64,000 nucleotides of DNA from Paenibacillus sp. GP183 (GCF_900104695.1 NZ_FNSW01000001.1:4694501-4758500), one strand, 5' to 3'; shown: positions 16,805-26,580, counted from the first letter of the stretch. Notes: generated from the letters alone by a model not told the origin. Program-made: numbers and translations.

Positions 16805-18519
16805 TGAATCGAATGGATCGCAAAGCCTATGCGCTGACTTTCGGGCCTACCACGGGTGACGCCGTCCGTTTAGCGGACACCGGATTATGGGCGGAGATTG
16901 AGCATGATTATACAGTGTACGGCGACGAGTGCAAGTTTGGCGGCGGCAAGGTTATTCGTGACGGCATGGGACAATCGAGCGGAGCTGCGAGACATCAAGG
17001 TGTCCTGGATACTTTGATTACCAACGCGGTCGTTATTGATCATTGGGGTATTATAAAAGGTGATATCGGCATCAAAGACGGCGTTATTGTGGGGATAGGC
17101 AAGGCGGGGAATCCAGACATCATGGATGGTGTTAATCCGAATATGATCGTCGGTGCCAGCACGGAGGTCATTGCCGGTGAAGGCAAGATCGTCACTGCCG
17201 GCGGCATTGACTCGCATATTCATTTCATCTGCCCCCAGCAGATTGAGGCTGCCCTTTCATCGGGCGTTACTACCATGATTGGAGGTGGCACGGGACCCGC
17301 AACCGGTACCAATGCAACCACATGTACGCCGGGTGCCTGGCATCTGCAAAGAATGCTGGAAGCCGCTGAAGCTTTTCCCATGAATCTGGGCTTTACCGGA
17401 AAAGGAAACGCATCCTTTCTGGAGCCGCTGACGGAACAGATTGAAGCTGGGGCAATTGGCCTTAAGCTGCATGAGGATTGGGGCACCACGCCTTCGGCGA
17501 TCGATGCTTGTCTGGAAGCAGCCGACCGTTACGACGTTCAAGTGGCCATACACACGGATACCTTGAATGAGGCTGGGTTCCTTGAAGATACTCTGGCGGC
17601 TATCAAGGGCAGAACCATTCACACCTATCATACAGAAGGAGCAGGAGGCGGTCATGCCCCGGATATTATTCGTGCCGCTGCCGAGCTGAATATACTTCCT
17701 TCTTCGACGAACCCTACACGTCCTTATACGATCAATACCATAGAAGAGCATTTGGATATGCTCATGGTTTGCCATCATTTGGACAGTCGAATTCCGGAGG
17801 ATGTCGCATTTGCAGACTCCCGGATTCGTCCGGAGACGATTGCAGCCGAAGATATCCTGCATGATCTTGGCGTTTTCAGTATGCTGAGCTCTGACTCCCA
17901 GGCTATGGGACGCGTGGGCGAGGTGATTATCAGAACTTGGCAGACTGCGGATAAAATGAAGCGTCAACGCGGACCGCTGGCACCTGACACCGAGCAGAAC
18001 GATAACTTTCGGATCAAAAGATATATCGCCAAATATACAATCAATCCAGCCATTACACACGGCATTTCACATGTGGTAGGCTCTATAGAGCCTGGGAAAT
18101 TTGCCGATCTTGTCATCTGGAGTCCCATGTTCTTTGGGGTCAAACCGGATCTGGTGCTCAAAGGTGGAAGTATCGCTTATGCACAGATGGGGGATCCGGG
18201 CGCTTCCATTCCAACACCTCAGCCTGTATTCGGCAGATACATGTTTGCGGCTTTTGGCCGCTCCCTGACGCAGAGCTCGATTACCTTTGTTTCTCAAGTC
18301 GCTTATGACCGCGGTCTCGCTGAGAAGTTAGGCTTGCAGAAGCGTATTATACCCGTTATGGGATGTAGAAGCATCACGAAAAAGGATATGATCCATAATG
18401 ATGCGACGCCATCCATTGAAGTAGATCCGGAAACCTACGAGGTGAAGGTGGACGGGGAAGCGATAACCTGTGAGCCGGCAACCGAGCTGCCGATGACGCA
18501 GCGGTATTTCTTGTTTTAA
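16804..18519 (+). CDS. ureC: Urease alpha (catalytic) subunit
   Basis: 571 residues from GTG 16804, which overlaps the ureB stop and has GGGAGG ten bases upstream; in-frame ATGs at 16777 and 16813 are alternatives. All active-site elements are visible: [11 protein letters not shown] (nickel His pair), GLKLHEDWG (the Lys that is carbamylated), HTDTLNE, the mobile flap MVCHHLD and [11 protein letters not shown]. It hydrolyses urea at a dinickel centre. Confidence 0.98.
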   Translation: MNRMDRKAYALTFGPTTGDAVRLADTGLWAEIEHDYTVYGDECKFGGGKVIRDGMGQSSGAARHQGVLDTLITNAVVIDHWGIIKGDIGIKDGVIVGIGKAGNPDIMDGVNPNMIVGASTEVIAGEGKIVTAGGIDSHIHFICPQQIEAALSSGVTTMIGGGTGPATGTNATTCTPGAWHLQRMLEAAEAFPMNLGFTGKGNASFLEPLTEQIEAGAIGLKLHEDWGTTPSAIDACLEAADRYDVQVAIHTDTLNEAGFLEDTLAAIKGRTIHTYHTEGAGGGHAPDIIRAAAELNILPSSTNPTRPYTINTIEEHLDMLMVCHHLDSRIPEDVAFADSRIRPETIAAEDILHDLGVFSMLSSDSQAMGRVGEVIIRTWQTADKMKRQRGPLAPDTEQNDNFRIKRYIAKYTINPAITHGISHVVGSIEPGKFADLVIWSPMFFGVKPDLVLKGGSIAYAQMGDPGASIPTPQPVFGRYMFAAFGRSLTQSSITFVSQVAYDRGLAEKLGLQKRIIPVMGCRSITKKDMIHNDATPSIEVDPETYEVKVDGEAITCEPATELPMTQRYFLF

Positions 18520-18544
18520 CAGGACATCGGCAGAGGTGACTTCA

Positions 18545-19243
18545 TTGACAGATGGTTCTAAAGTGCATTGGCTGGCTTACCAGCAGCTTCTGGATTCGGC
18601 GCTTCCCATCGGCGGCTTCTCGCATTCCTTTGGCCTTGAAGCTTTGGTGCAGCAAGGCCGTATTCAGAATATGGAACAGCTTGAAGCCTACATCAGAAGC
18701 TTGCTGACACTTAGCTGGGCTCCATTCGATGCTATGGCGATCAAGGCTGTCCATATGTACGCACCGTCCCAAAATTGGGAGCTATTGTGGGCAATCGACC
18801 ATATGCTGCACGTGCAAAGGGCATCTAGTGAAACAAGAAGCGGAGTCCAGAAAATGGGGAGAAGGCTGCATCAGCTAGTCCGCACCTTATACCCGGATTG
18901 GGATTGGTTACCGCTGGAGACGGCCGTCCAATCAAAGGCATGCGCCGGTACCCATGCCCTTATCCACGGCTGGGTGAGTTATCACCTTCAGGTTCCCATG
19001 GATAAAGCCGTCGAGGGCTTTCTGTACAGCTGCATCGTCACTTGCATCAACAGCGCATTGAGACTGATGTCCATGGGTCAAACGCAAGGCCAGGTACTGC
19101 TTGCCAAGCTGCTGCCTTTTACCGAAACCGCCTGGCAGCAGGTCGCCCATCTGGACCCGGCGGATGCCTACACGAACACCCCGTCCGCTGATCTTGCCAT
19201 GATGCAGCATGAAACTCTGTATTCCCGACTCTTCATGTCTTGA
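18545..19243 (+). CDS. ureF: Urease accessory protein UreF
   Basis: 232 residues from TTG 18545, chosen because AGAGGTGA lies five bases upstream; the GTG at 18536 is the alternative. QQLLDSALPIGGFSHSFGLE is the UreF hallmark, and a helical body and C-terminal MQHETLYSRLF follow. UreF joins UreD and UreG on apo-urease and gates GTP-dependent nickel insertion. It directly follows ureC; no ureE intervenes. Confidence 0.93.
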   Translation: MTDGSKVHWLAYQQLLDSALPIGGFSHSFGLEALVQQGRIQNMEQLEAYIRSLLTLSWAPFDAMAIKAVHMYAPSQNWELLWAIDHMLHVQRASSETRSGVQKMGRRLHQLVRTLYPDWDWLPLETAVQSKACAGTHALIHGWVSYHLQVPMDKAVEGFLYSCIVTCINSALRLMSMGQTQGQVLLAKLLPFTETAWQQVAHLDPADAYTNTPSADLAMMQHETLYSRLFMS

Positions 19244-19278
19244 TCCAGCGATTTTAATCCAGAGGAGGAACTAACCAA

Positions 19279-19938
19279 ATGTGCCAAGGACAAAATCACA
19301 CTCATGATCACTGGGAAACACCGGTGGCCGACAAAACCCGCCCGATGCGAATCGGAATCGGAGGTCCCGTCGGGTCAGGCAAGACAGCACTCGTGGAACG
19401 TCTGGCCCGGAGATTGTCAGATCGCTACAGCATCGCGGTTATCACGAATGACATCTATACCAAAGAGGATGCGCGAATCCTGATCCGTTCCGAAGCTCTT
19501 TCGGAGGACCGTATCATAGGCGTAGAAACAGGCGGCTGCCCGCACACGGCTATTCGTGAGGATGCCTCGATGAACTTCGAGGCGATTGAAGAGCTGGAAA
19601 GGCGTTTTGAGCATCTGGACATTATTTTTATCGAAAGCGGAGGCGACAATTTGGCGGCGGCTTTCAGCCCGGAATTGGTGGATCGATTCATTTACATTAT
19701 CGACGTGGCACAAGGTGAGAAGATTCCCCGTAAAGGCGGTCCCGGCATTATGCGCTCGGATATGCTGATCATTAATAAAATTGATCTGGCGCCTTACGTG
19801 GGAGCGAGTCTTGAAGTTATGGAGGAAGACACGAAGAAAATGCGCGGCAATCGTCCGTTTATATTTTCCAATATGTTCAACGGACACGGATTGGACGATA
19901 TCGTTACTTGGCTGGAGAGTGAGTGCACCCATGCCTAA
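19279..19938 (+). CDS. ureG: Urease accessory GTPase UreG
   Basis: 219 residues. The P-loop is [15 protein letters not shown], followed by [10 protein letters not shown], the nickel-binding [19 protein letters not shown] (CPH motif), [11 protein letters not shown] and [15 protein letters not shown]. It delivers nickel with GTP hydrolysis. The first 15 residues, [13 protein letters not shown], hold one Cys and three His. This could bind metal and may matter because the operon has no ureE. GGAGGAACT precedes the ATG. Confidence 0.96.
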   Translation: MCQGQNHTHDHWETPVADKTRPMRIGIGGPVGSGKTALVERLARRLSDRYSIAVITNDIYTKEDARILIRSEALSEDRIIGVETGGCPHTAIREDASMNFEAIEELERRFEHLDIIFIESGGDNLAAAFSPELVDRFIYIIDVAQGEKIPRKGGPGIMRSDMLIINKIDLAPYVGASLEVMEEDTKKMRGNRPFIFSNMFNGHGLDDIVTWLESECTHA

Positions 19939-20809
19939 GGTGAGCGGGGAGATTGTCGCGGAATTTGCAGCTCGCGAAGGCCGGACCGAATTGATCCGCA
20001 AATTTCACACATCTCCGCTCAAAATTGCTAAAACCTTTCGTTACGAGAATGAAAAGCTGTCTGCCGGAAGCAAGCATCTGGATCAAATAGGCGTCTATAT
20101 GATGGACTGTTCACCTGGACTCATGTCAGGAGATCACTATGAGCTGAGCTTTCACCTGCAAAAAGGGACTTCTGTATTTTTGACCAATCAATCTTTTACC
20201 AAAGTACACCCATCGGTCGAACAAGGCTCCTCGCAGAGGCAAACTATTGTTGTTGAAGAGGGTGCATTGCTGGAATATATACCGGAGCCGCTTATGCTTT
20301 TTAAAGAAAGCTGCTACAGTGGAGAAACCGAGGTTCGGCTGGAACCTGGGGCTGTCTTTATGATGTCCGAGCTTTTATGTCCGGGTCGAACGCAGCGAGG
20401 TGAAAGGTTTCATTATAAGCGATATGGAAACCGGCTGAAGGTGTTTAATGGGGAAGAGCTGATCTTTTATCAGCATCAAGTGATCGTGCCTGAATTCATG
20501 AATCTTCAGTCCCCAGGCAGTTGGGAAGCTGAAACCCATCTAGGCAGCCTCTATGTATTCTCAGAGACTATCCGCCAATCCCATGTAGATGAATTACTTG
20601 CTGCATTAGACGAAGTCCATCCCTTTGCTGAGATTAAGCCTGGAGGCTCAACTTCACTCCGCTATGGCGCAAGCTTAACCTATAAACATGGATTGGCGCT
20701 TAATGTTATGGGTCTCCATGCCTGGCAATTGCAGCGTTTGATTTCCATTGCTTGGGGTATTATGCGTTCCATCCTTTTGTCCATTGCGCCCTTGCGTGTA
20801 AACAAATAA
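19931..20809 (+). CDS. ureD: Urease accessory protein UreD (UreH)
   Basis: 292 residues from ATG 19931, which overlaps the ureG stop by eight bases (ATGCCTAA), indicating coupling. The frame is open further upstream inside ureG, but that is a shadow. [38 protein letters not shown] and [17 protein letters not shown] fit UreD. It is the scaffold that binds urease and recruits UreF and UreG. Last gene of the operon, followed by a terminator. Confidence 0.93.
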   Translation: MPKVSGEIVAEFAAREGRTELIRKFHTSPLKIAKTFRYENEKLSAGSKHLDQIGVYMMDCSPGLMSGDHYELSFHLQKGTSVFLTNQSFTKVHPSVEQGSSQRQTIVVEEGALLEYIPEPLMLFKESCYSGETEVRLEPGAVFMMSELLCPGRTQRGERFHYKRYGNRLKVFNGEELIFYQHQVIVPEFMNLQSPGSWEAETHLGSLYVFSETIRQSHVDELLAALDEVHPFAEIKPGGSTSLRYGASLTYKHGLALNVMGLHAWQLQRLISIAWGIMRSILLSIAPLRVNK

Positions 20810-20814
20810 TACTA

Positions 20815-20846
20815 TAAAAAGTGAGCCGAAAGGCTTTCTTTTTTTG
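20815..20846 (+). terminator. Urease operon terminator
   Basis: A stem GAGCC-GAAA-GGCTT extended by A/T pairing (AAAAAGT/CTTTCTTTTT) and ending in seven T, directly after ureD. Confidence 0.8.
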
Positions 20847-20905
20847 TGATGGGAATAATAAATGGCAACAGAATCGACAATATCATGACATTAGTTCCCC
20901 TTTCA

Positions 20906-20934
20906 TTGTCAAACCGTGTTCGGGTTGGTATGAT
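20906..20934 (+). promoter_or_regulatory. Sigma-A promoter of ctaB
   Basis: -35 TTGTCA (20906-20911) and -10 TATGAT (20929-20934) with a 17-base spacer, about 87 bases before the ctaB start. Confidence 0.65.
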
Positions 20935-21020
20935 AAAAAAAGGATAATTCATGTCATGTTCAGCCGATTTCCGGCAGCGAAGAATAACCGGAGATTTACG
21001 ATACAGGAGGTTTACAAAAA

Positions 21021-21995
21021 TTGGATAAACAAATTAGCTTTGAGGCGGCTTCAAGTATCGCGGTGAATGCGACGGATCTTCCAGGCTCAGTCGAGAGCGA
21101 TGCAACCCAGGTGCAAGCTGAACCTGTTACATGGAAGGACTTTTATCATTTGGCCAAGCCAGGCATCCTATATTCGAATTCCATGACAACTTTCGGAGGA
21201 TTTTGGGTAGCTTCCAAATGGAATATAGATCTGTGGGCGCTTTTTTTTACCTTGATCGGAACTGCACTCGTGATGGCTTCCGGCTGTGTGCTCAACAATT
21301 ATCTCGACCGGGATATGGATACCAAAATGGCAAGGACACAAAACAGAGCGCTGCCCAGCGGGAAAATAAGTCCCAACGTTGTGCTGTGGTACGGGATTAT
21401 TCTTGGCGTTCTCGGTATTTCAACATTATATTTCCTGGTACAATCCCCGATGGCCACTTTGCTCGGGATTATCGGATTGTTCGTTTATGTATGGGTGTAT
21501 ACGGCTTGGTTTAAGAGAACATCGGTCTGGAGCACATTTGTCGGCAGCTTTTCAGGCGCGATGCCTCCGATTATCGGATATTGTGCAGTTTCGGGAACGA
21601 TGGACATGGGTGCATGGATTTTGTTCGGCATTCTTTTCTTATGGCAGCCGCCGCATTTCTGGGCGCTTGGCATCAGGCGCAAGGAAGAGTATCGGGCGGC
21701 CGGGTTCCCGCTTTTACCCGTAGTCAAAGGGGCGTTTGTAACTAAAATCAGTATGATGCGCTATATCGTTCTGCTGGTGCCGGTAACCGTTATGCTTAAC
21801 TTGTATGGATATGTGGGATATATTTATTTGATCGTTGTTACGGCCATGGGACTAGTCTGGGTATGGATGAGCGTAAAAGGCTTTAATGCCAAGGATGAAG
21901 ACAAATGGGCTAAGGGAATGTTCCTTTATTCGCTTGCTTACTTGACTTTAATGTTCATTTTGATGGTAGTCGATACGAGAGGCGTCATTAGCTAA
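21021..21995 (+). CDS. ctaB: Protoheme IX farnesyltransferase (heme O synthase)
   Basis: 324 residues from TTG 21021 behind AGGAGG. A UbiA-type prenyltransferase with about nine membrane helices. The first Asp motif region is NNYLDRDMDTKMARTQNRAL, and FLWQPPHFWALGIRRKEEY is specific to CtaB/CyoE. It attaches a farnesyl group to heme B to give heme O, the precursor of heme A for cytochrome oxidase. It pairs functionally with ctaA at 40443 and is co-transcribed with the SCO gene 15 bases downstream. Confidence 0.96.
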   Translation: MDKQISFEAASSIAVNATDLPGSVESDATQVQAEPVTWKDFYHLAKPGILYSNSMTTFGGFWVASKWNIDLWALFFTLIGTALVMASGCVLNNYLDRDMDTKMARTQNRALPSGKISPNVVLWYGIILGVLGISTLYFLVQSPMATLLGIIGLFVYVWVYTAWFKRTSVWSTFVGSFSGAMPPIIGYCAVSGTMDMGAWILFGILFLWQPPHFWALGIRRKEEYRAAGFPLLPVVKGAFVTKISMMRYIVLLVPVTVMLNLYGYVGYIYLIVVTAMGLVWVWMSVKGFNAKDEDKWAKGMFLYSLAYLTLMFILMVVDTRGVIS

Positions 21996-22010
21996 AACGG
22001 GGGTGCACGC

Positions 22011-22640
22011 ATGGGCAACTATTTACGGAAGAATTGGTTCATGCTGGCTGTATCTGTCATTTTGCTGGGGATGATCGTATCCTTCGGATACAAGCTTTGG
22101 TTTTCACCTGGAGCTTCAGCGGATGATCATTTGAAGCCGATGAAAGCAGCGCCTAACTTTCAATTAACCGATGTGGATGGAAAAATCGTAAATTCCCAGG
22201 ATTTGAACGGGAAGGTCAGGCTGGTATATTTCTTCTATTCCAGCTGTCCGGATGTCTGCTTGCCGACTTCGCAGATCCTATCCAAGGTTCAGGATTCTCT
22301 CCAGAGTAAAGGATACTTGGGGAATAAGGCGGAAATCATCTCGATCACGATTGATCCTGCCAAGGATACGCCGGAGGTGCTCAAGAAATTCGGGGACACT
22401 TTTCATGCGGTGCCAGGAGTGTGGAGATTCTTAAGAGGCGATGAGAAAAAAACAGTCGATCTTGCTGAGCAGTATGGCATTATGGTGGTCAAGGATAAGC
22501 AAGGGAATATAAGCCATTCCAATGCGATTTTGATCGTAGATCCCAAAGGTGTAATGCGGACTTATTACGATGCCAGCGATCCGCAGTTGGATCCCGAATA
22601 TATCGTGAAAGATGTCATCGCGTTATCCAAAGGTAAGTAG
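22011..22640 (+). CDS. SCO1/SenC family copper chaperone
   Basis: 209 residues. One N-terminal membrane anchor (about 9-28), then a thioredoxin-like extracytoplasmic domain with APNFQLTDVDGKIVNSQDL. The copper-binding CPDVC sits in YSSCPDVCLPTS, and a partner His is in ISHSNAILIVDPKG. It delivers copper to the CuA site of cytochrome c oxidase. The operon with ctaB supports that role. Confidence 0.93.
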   Translation: MGNYLRKNWFMLAVSVILLGMIVSFGYKLWFSPGASADDHLKPMKAAPNFQLTDVDGKIVNSQDLNGKVRLVYFFYSSCPDVCLPTSQILSKVQDSLQSKGYLGNKAEIISITIDPAKDTPEVLKKFGDTFHAVPGVWRFLRGDEKKTVDLAEQYGIMVVKDKQGNISHSNAILIVDPKGVMRTYYDASDPQLDPEYIVKDVIALSKGK

Positions 22641-22641
22641 A

Positions 22642-22995
22642 TTAGTCCAAGGCAGGAATTGGGGGAGGGTAAATGATATACTCCTCAAGTCCTGCCTTTT
22701 CCAGTTGCTGGATCAGGTATTCCTCAGGCGTCCCTTCGACTCCAGCGAATCCTTTGCGTGTGTAAATCTGTTCTGCATCGGGAAATACATCACGGAGGAT
22801 GCCGCTGATTCTTTTGCCGGAGGAATCGTTATCTGTAAATATATAAATCTGGCGGTCAGCCGCTTGCTTTTTCAGCTTCTCCAATGCGGCAACGCCTGGT
22901 GTGCCAAACGTGCATAGGATCAGAACTTCCTTTGTGAGCACTCGCCTGATACGGCTTTTGTCATTTTTTCCTTCAACGATGATGGCAATGCACAT
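22642..22995 (-). CDS. Toprim domain protein, YusF/RNase M5-like
   Basis: 117 residues from ATG 22995 behind AAGGAGATT; upstream codons to 23025 are probably not translated. IAIIVEGKNDKSRIRR carries the Toprim glutamate, and IYIFTDNDSSGKRI the DxD metal motif. This is the compact Toprim fold of RNase M5 and B. subtilis YusF. Stand-alone members have no established substrate. It converges on the SCO gene with almost no gap. Confidence 0.8.
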   Translation of the reverse strand: MCIAIIVEGKNDKSRIRRVLTKEVLILCTFGTPGVAALEKLKKQAADRQIYIFTDNDSSGKRISGILRDVFPDAEQIYTRKGFAGVEGTPEEYLIQQLEKAGLEEYIIYPPPIPALD

Positions 22996-23080
22996 TGAAA
23001 TCTCCTTCCACTTGTTCAAAATCATAAGTCTGTTTGTAGTATAAACAGTTTTAGGATTCGTTCCAAGTGGAAAAAGATAA

Positions 23081-23111
23081 TCAGGTCCTTATTTCATCGA
23101 ATAAGAACCTG
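23081..23111 (-). terminator. Hairpin after the YjcZ-like gene
   Basis: Arms TCAGGT-CCTTATT and AATAAG-AACCTGA. On the minus strand it is followed by TTATCTTTTT, so it likely ends the YjcZ-like transcript. Confidence 0.6.
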
Positions 23112-23134
23112 AAAAGAGCAATGGATCTACTGTA

Positions 23135-23236
23135 TTAAAATGTTCGTAATATAATAACCAACAAAATAAAGAGGACCAGGATAATTCCTATAGGACTACC
23201 ATAGCCGTAACCTCCACCGTGTACAACTGCACCCAT
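23135..23236 (-). CDS. YjcZ family sporulation peptide
   Basis: 33 residues: MGAVVHGGGYGYGSPIGIIL, then a hydrophobic helix ending VIILRTF. A Gly/Tyr-rich start plus one membrane segment is the YjcZ/SscA pattern of small spore-assembly proteins. AAAGGAGTG precedes the ATG. Confidence 0.8.
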   Translation of the reverse strand: MGAVVHGGGYGYGSPIGIILVLFILLVIILRTF

Positions 23237-23351
23237 TCCGATTCACTCCTTTCCGAATCAGATGTCAACTTACACTGTATCCTATGTGTATCTGGGTATT
23301 TCGACTGTGCATCCACCTATGTTTGGCCGAAAATAGGCTGGTTGCTCTTGC

Positions 23352-24512
23352 TCAAGCTGCTTTGGGTATATGGATGGTTCGAAGAGGCAACAGCGCTAAA
23401 GCTAGCATCAGCATAAAAAAAGCTATGAAGTACGGGGACAGTTGGTCTCTTAAGTTTCCGGCAAGTACAGGACCGATAAAAGCACCGATCGAAAAGGAAA
23501 TGGACAGCAGCGAGAAAATGCGCCCATAGCGGTTGCTGCTGGTAATGCTCGCCAGCAAAGCTGCCAAGGCAGGATAAATGACGCCTTTGGCCATTCCGAT
23601 TAAAAATAATGAAACATATAGAGGAATTGGCATTTGAACCGCAAGGGTAAAGAAGATAAAAGCAAGCGCCAGGCTTCCGAAAATCGTGCGGAGAAAAGGA
23701 GAAATCCGATTTAAGAACAAGAGGCTAAGGGTGCAGAGCGCCCCCAGGCTTACTAAAGAAAAGAAGATCCCGGAAGTAAGTATGGAGCCTCGAGCTACTT
23801 TCATAAGCGGAAGCTCAAAGAATAAAATGCCCTGAGAGCACGAGAGTGAAAGCGGAATTAAAAAGAAAAGCCAAGGCAAAGAGCTCGAGTCGGTTGGTTC
23901 TAACGATTTCCCCGCATGCAAATCAGCCACTGATCCTGGAGCCGGAAGCTTTAATTTCTTGGTATATTTCCGCTCCTTTACTCCGGGAATCGCCAAAAAG
24001 CCAGTGATGATCAGCAGCCAGCCGAGAACGGTGAATGAGGTTGTGAAACCGAGTTTGCTGACCAGAATCGCTCCTGCGGCCGGTGAAACGACAGAGGCAA
24101 GCGTGTGTACGAGGCCATTGCCTGCCATGAGCTTGCTCTGCTGTACGCGGTCCTCGGCAATTTTCGCAAGCAGTGCCAAGCAGGAGGGTGACAAAAAAGC
24201 CAGGACAAAACCGCTGATCGAGCGAATATACAGCAGCTGCCAGGGATCTTTGACATTAGATTGAAAAATAAGTACAATCCCTGCTACAATCAAGCTACAT
24301 ACGATAAAAAGCTTGCTCCCGTATTTATCCACCCAATATCCTGCAAGCAGATTTCCCGGTAAATGGGTGATAGAGTAAACACCGAGAATCAATCCGATAA
24401 AGGATGGCGCGGCTCCGAGTGATAGAGCAAATGGGGAAAGAATAGGATACTGCGCATGCAGATCGAAAAAAGCTACAAACATGAATAAATAAAGCCACAC
24501 AGCTGTTTTCAT
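23352..24512 (-). CDS. MFS transporter
   Basis: 386 residues with about 12 membrane helices. The loop 2-3 signature appears as GYWVDKYGSKLF near residue 60, and helix 5 as GLVHTLASVVSPAAGAILVSKLG. It probably exports a small molecule or drug by proton exchange; the substrate cannot be told. AAGGAGTGAGAAA precedes the ATG. Transcribed alone. Confidence 0.88.
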   Translation of the reverse strand: MKTAVWLYLFMFVAFFDLHAQYPILSPFALSLGAAPSFIGLILGVYSITHLPGNLLAGYWVDKYGSKLFIVCSLIVAGIVLIFQSNVKDPWQLLYIRSISGFVLAFLSPSCLALLAKIAEDRVQQSKLMAGNGLVHTLASVVSPAAGAILVSKLGFTTSFTVLGWLLIITGFLAIPGVKERKYTKKLKLPAPGSVADLHAGKSLEPTDSSSLPWLFFLIPLSLSCSQGILFFELPLMKVARGSILTSGIFFSLVSLGALCTLSLLFLNRISPFLRTIFGSLALAFIFFTLAVQMPIPLYVSLFLIGMAKGVIYPALAALLASITSSNRYGRIFSLLSISFSIGAFIGPVLAGNLRDQLSPYFIAFFMLMLALALLPLRTIHIPKAA

Positions 24513-24628
24513 TTTCTCACTCCTTATTTGTTTAACCCTGCCCGGAACTTGTCTCTTCTAAGATGTACGCCTTTGTTCTTGCGGTTATGCCCATTTTTCA
24601 AAGATGTCAAATATGGAGGAGGAACCGC

Positions 24629-24784
24629 ATGGACCGTACATTATGGCTGCTGGTGGCAATTTTGCTGCTCTGGTTTTTATTCCGTTTCAACTACGCCCGG
24701 CGCAAGATTAAAAAGAATCAGTATAAAGGCGAGGAAATACAAGAAAAGCTGCGGCGATTGAGAAAAAAAAGAGATGAAGAGTAA
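24629..24784 (+). CDS. Small membrane protein with basic coiled tail
   Basis: 51 residues from ATG 24629 behind GGAGGAGG. One membrane helix (LWLLVAILLLWFLFRF), then a strongly basic helical tail (ARRKIKKNQYKGEEIQEKLR). No family recognised. It precedes the 40-bp tandem repeat. Confidence 0.6.
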   Translation: MDRTLWLLVAILLLWFLFRFNYARRKIKKNQYKGEEIQEKLRRLRKKRDEE

Positions 24785-24812
24785 CCGCAGGCTGTAGTAT
24801 GATAGGAAGGGC

Positions 24813-24909
24813 TTTTCTAAAGAAAACTCAAGGTCAATGCTTACGAAGTAAGTTTTCTAACGAAAACTCAAGGTCAATGCTTACGAAGAAAGTTTTCTAA
24901 AGAAAACTC
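24813..24909. repeat. 40-bp tandem repeat, 2.4 copies
   Basis: Units start at 24813, 24853 and 24893 (the last partial), with an exact 40-base period and three substitutions between the first two units. Each unit junction contains the palindrome AGTTTTCTAAAGAAAACT or a close variant, able to form a 7-bp hairpin. The array ends 15 bases before the TTG start of the next gene, so it lies in the untranslated leader. Confidence 0.9.
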
Positions 24910-24924
24910 TGAGGAGGGGTCAGC

Positions 24925-25359
24925 TTGGATCAATGGATTACTTTTGCGCAAGATCGATGGTATTGGATCGTCGGGGCTGTGATTTTGCTTTTTATTGTGA
25001 TTGGACTTGTAAAGACCGTCATCAAATGGATCATAGTTATTGCAATCATTGGAGCTCTTGTGTTATATGGAGCCAATTACAAGGACAAACTGCAAAGCAT
25101 CGGCACTACCGTTTTAGCTAAAGCAAGTAAGGAAGCCCAGGATGGAGTATCCAAGGCCATTGCAGCGGAAGCCAAGGACGCCAAGTATACGGCTAATCAA
25201 GACGGCACGTTTGTGATCACAACGAAAAGCCTTAAAGTGGAAGGGAAATTGGGTTCAAACGATGTTCAAGTAACCTTTATGGGCGCTAAATTCACCATGA
25301 AGGCTGATGGAGTTATGAAAACCTTTATCGAACAGGCAATGAAAAACGGCAGTTCATAA
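24925..25359 (+). CDS. Membrane-anchored hypothetical protein
   Basis: 144 residues from TTG 24925 behind GAGGAGGGG. Two close hydrophobic segments (WIVGAVILLFIVIGLV and WIIVIAIIGALVLYGA) are followed by a soluble domain with beta-rich repeats (FVITTKSLKVEGKLG, VQVTFMGAKFTMK). No family recognised. It is followed after 25 bases by the transglutaminase-like gene, so the two probably work together. Confidence 0.6.
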   Translation: MDQWITFAQDRWYWIVGAVILLFIVIGLVKTVIKWIIVIAIIGALVLYGANYKDKLQSIGTTVLAKASKEAQDGVSKAIAAEAKDAKYTANQDGTFVITTKSLKVEGKLGSNDVQVTFMGAKFTMKADGVMKTFIEQAMKNGSS

Positions 25360-25384
25360 TGCTTTAAAGTGAGGAGCAAAAGGC

Positions 25385-26530
25385 ATGGCTGACACAGTCC
25401 ATTCTTTGACCACCCTTAATTTCATCACGATAGCCATTCTTTTGACTTTGATCGGTTCAGTGATCCAGGGCATGTTTCGCGGAGCATCCGGCTCGGCCCG
25501 TTATTTGCTGCTCATGCTGGTAGAGGGCGTCATGGCCATCATCAGCATCTATTTGACATGGAAAGGTGTGCAATTGCTTTCTCCGCTGATCCAAAACTGG
25601 CTGAAGCTGCAGAACCTGCAAATTCCTACCCGGGAAATCGGCATCTGGAAGCAGATGTATTATACGATTGTCACCAGCATCCGGGATTTTCCGCTGCTCC
25701 GCTTCGGCGTATTGTTTTTGATTGGTTATATCCTGATCAAGCAAATCCTGTATCGGCTTGCGGATCCGCTGCTGCAAAGGGCTCTCGCTGGCAGGTGGGG
25801 TAGATCCTCCAGCCGCAAAACCGTATGGAGCACAGCCGCTGGAGGTCTTATAGGAAGCATTGCCGGAATCACCAGAGCGCTGATCCTGATCGCTGTATTA
25901 TTTATTTTTGTTACGCTGTTTCCAACCCAGCCATTGACTAAATATATCGAGGCATCACCTTTGTATCAAAAAGGGGCAAAAGAAGTTATCGCTCCTTTCA
26001 CCGGCGATTTTATCGCTGATAAAGTGCCGGTATTCACTAGGGCCGTTGAGCAGGAATTCAGCAATATTTTACAGCGAAAGTATGAAGTGCTGGATGCCAG
26101 GATATCACCGGACATCGCTGTAGCTGCCAAGGAGGTTACAGCAAGCGGACAGACGGACGAAGAGAAGGCGAAACTGCTGTATAAATGGATAGGTTCCCGC
26201 GTTCAATATGACTTCGAAAAAGTTAAGCTTTACGAAGAGAAGCGGATCTGGAAGGAACAAACACCGGAAGATACTTTCCTTACCAAAAAAGGAGTTTGCA
26301 TAGATTACTCCCGATTGTACGCGGTTATGGCCAGATCGATCAATCTCGATGTGAAGGTGGTCACGGGTCTTGGCTATGATGGTCAGGGAAGCTATGGCCC
26401 TCATGCCTGGAACGAGGTTTATTTAAAGGAGAAGCAGCGCTGGGTACCTCTGGATTCCACCTGGGTAGCAAGCGGAGGCAACTGGTTCAATCCGCCAAAC
26501 TTCGATCAAACTCATATCAAGGAAGCTTAA
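25385..26530 (+). CDS. Membrane protein with transglutaminase-like domain
   Basis: 381 residues. Residues 1-190 hold about five membrane helices. Residues about 230-381 form an extracytoplasmic transglutaminase-like (papain-fold) domain. The triad is visible as Cys305 in KKGVCIDYS, His340 in GPHAWNEVY and Asp357 in PLDSTW. Such domains act as peptidases or transglutaminases on envelope proteins or peptides; the substrate is unknown. Likely in one operon with the preceding gene. Terminator follows. Confidence 0.82.
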   Translation: MADTVHSLTTLNFITIAILLTLIGSVIQGMFRGASGSARYLLLMLVEGVMAIISIYLTWKGVQLLSPLIQNWLKLQNLQIPTREIGIWKQMYYTIVTSIRDFPLLRFGVLFLIGYILIKQILYRLADPLLQRALAGRWGRSSSRKTVWSTAAGGLIGSIAGITRALILIAVLFIFVTLFPTQPLTKYIEASPLYQKGAKEVIAPFTGDFIADKVPVFTRAVEQEFSNILQRKYEVLDARISPDIAVAAKEVTASGQTDEEKAKLLYKWIGSRVQYDFEKVKLYEEKRIWKEQTPEDTFLTKKGVCIDYSRLYAVMARSINLDVKVVTGLGYDGQGSYGPHAWNEVYLKEKQRWVPLDSTWVASGGNWFNPPNFDQTHIKEA

Positions 26531-26534
26531 GACG

Positions 26535-26580
26535 AAAAGAAGCCATTCCCTCTCATTATTTGAGATGAGGCTTCTTTTTT
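26535..26580 (+). terminator. Terminator of the transglutaminase-like operon
   Basis: A stem AAAAGAAGCC/GGCTTCTTTT with an inner TCTCA/TGAGA stem, ending in six T. Confidence 0.85.

Noticed and set aside
17257-18060. Long minus-strand reading frame opposite ureC
   Set aside because: It lies wholly antisense to a strongly conserved gene, has no ribosome site and its translation has no protein-like character.
20821-21066. 81-codon frame upstream of ctaB
   Set aside because: It starts in the urease terminator, covers the ctaB promoter and has no ribosome site.
24813-24909. CRISPR array
   Set aside because: The 40-bp units are direct tandem copies without unique spacers, and no cas genes are present.
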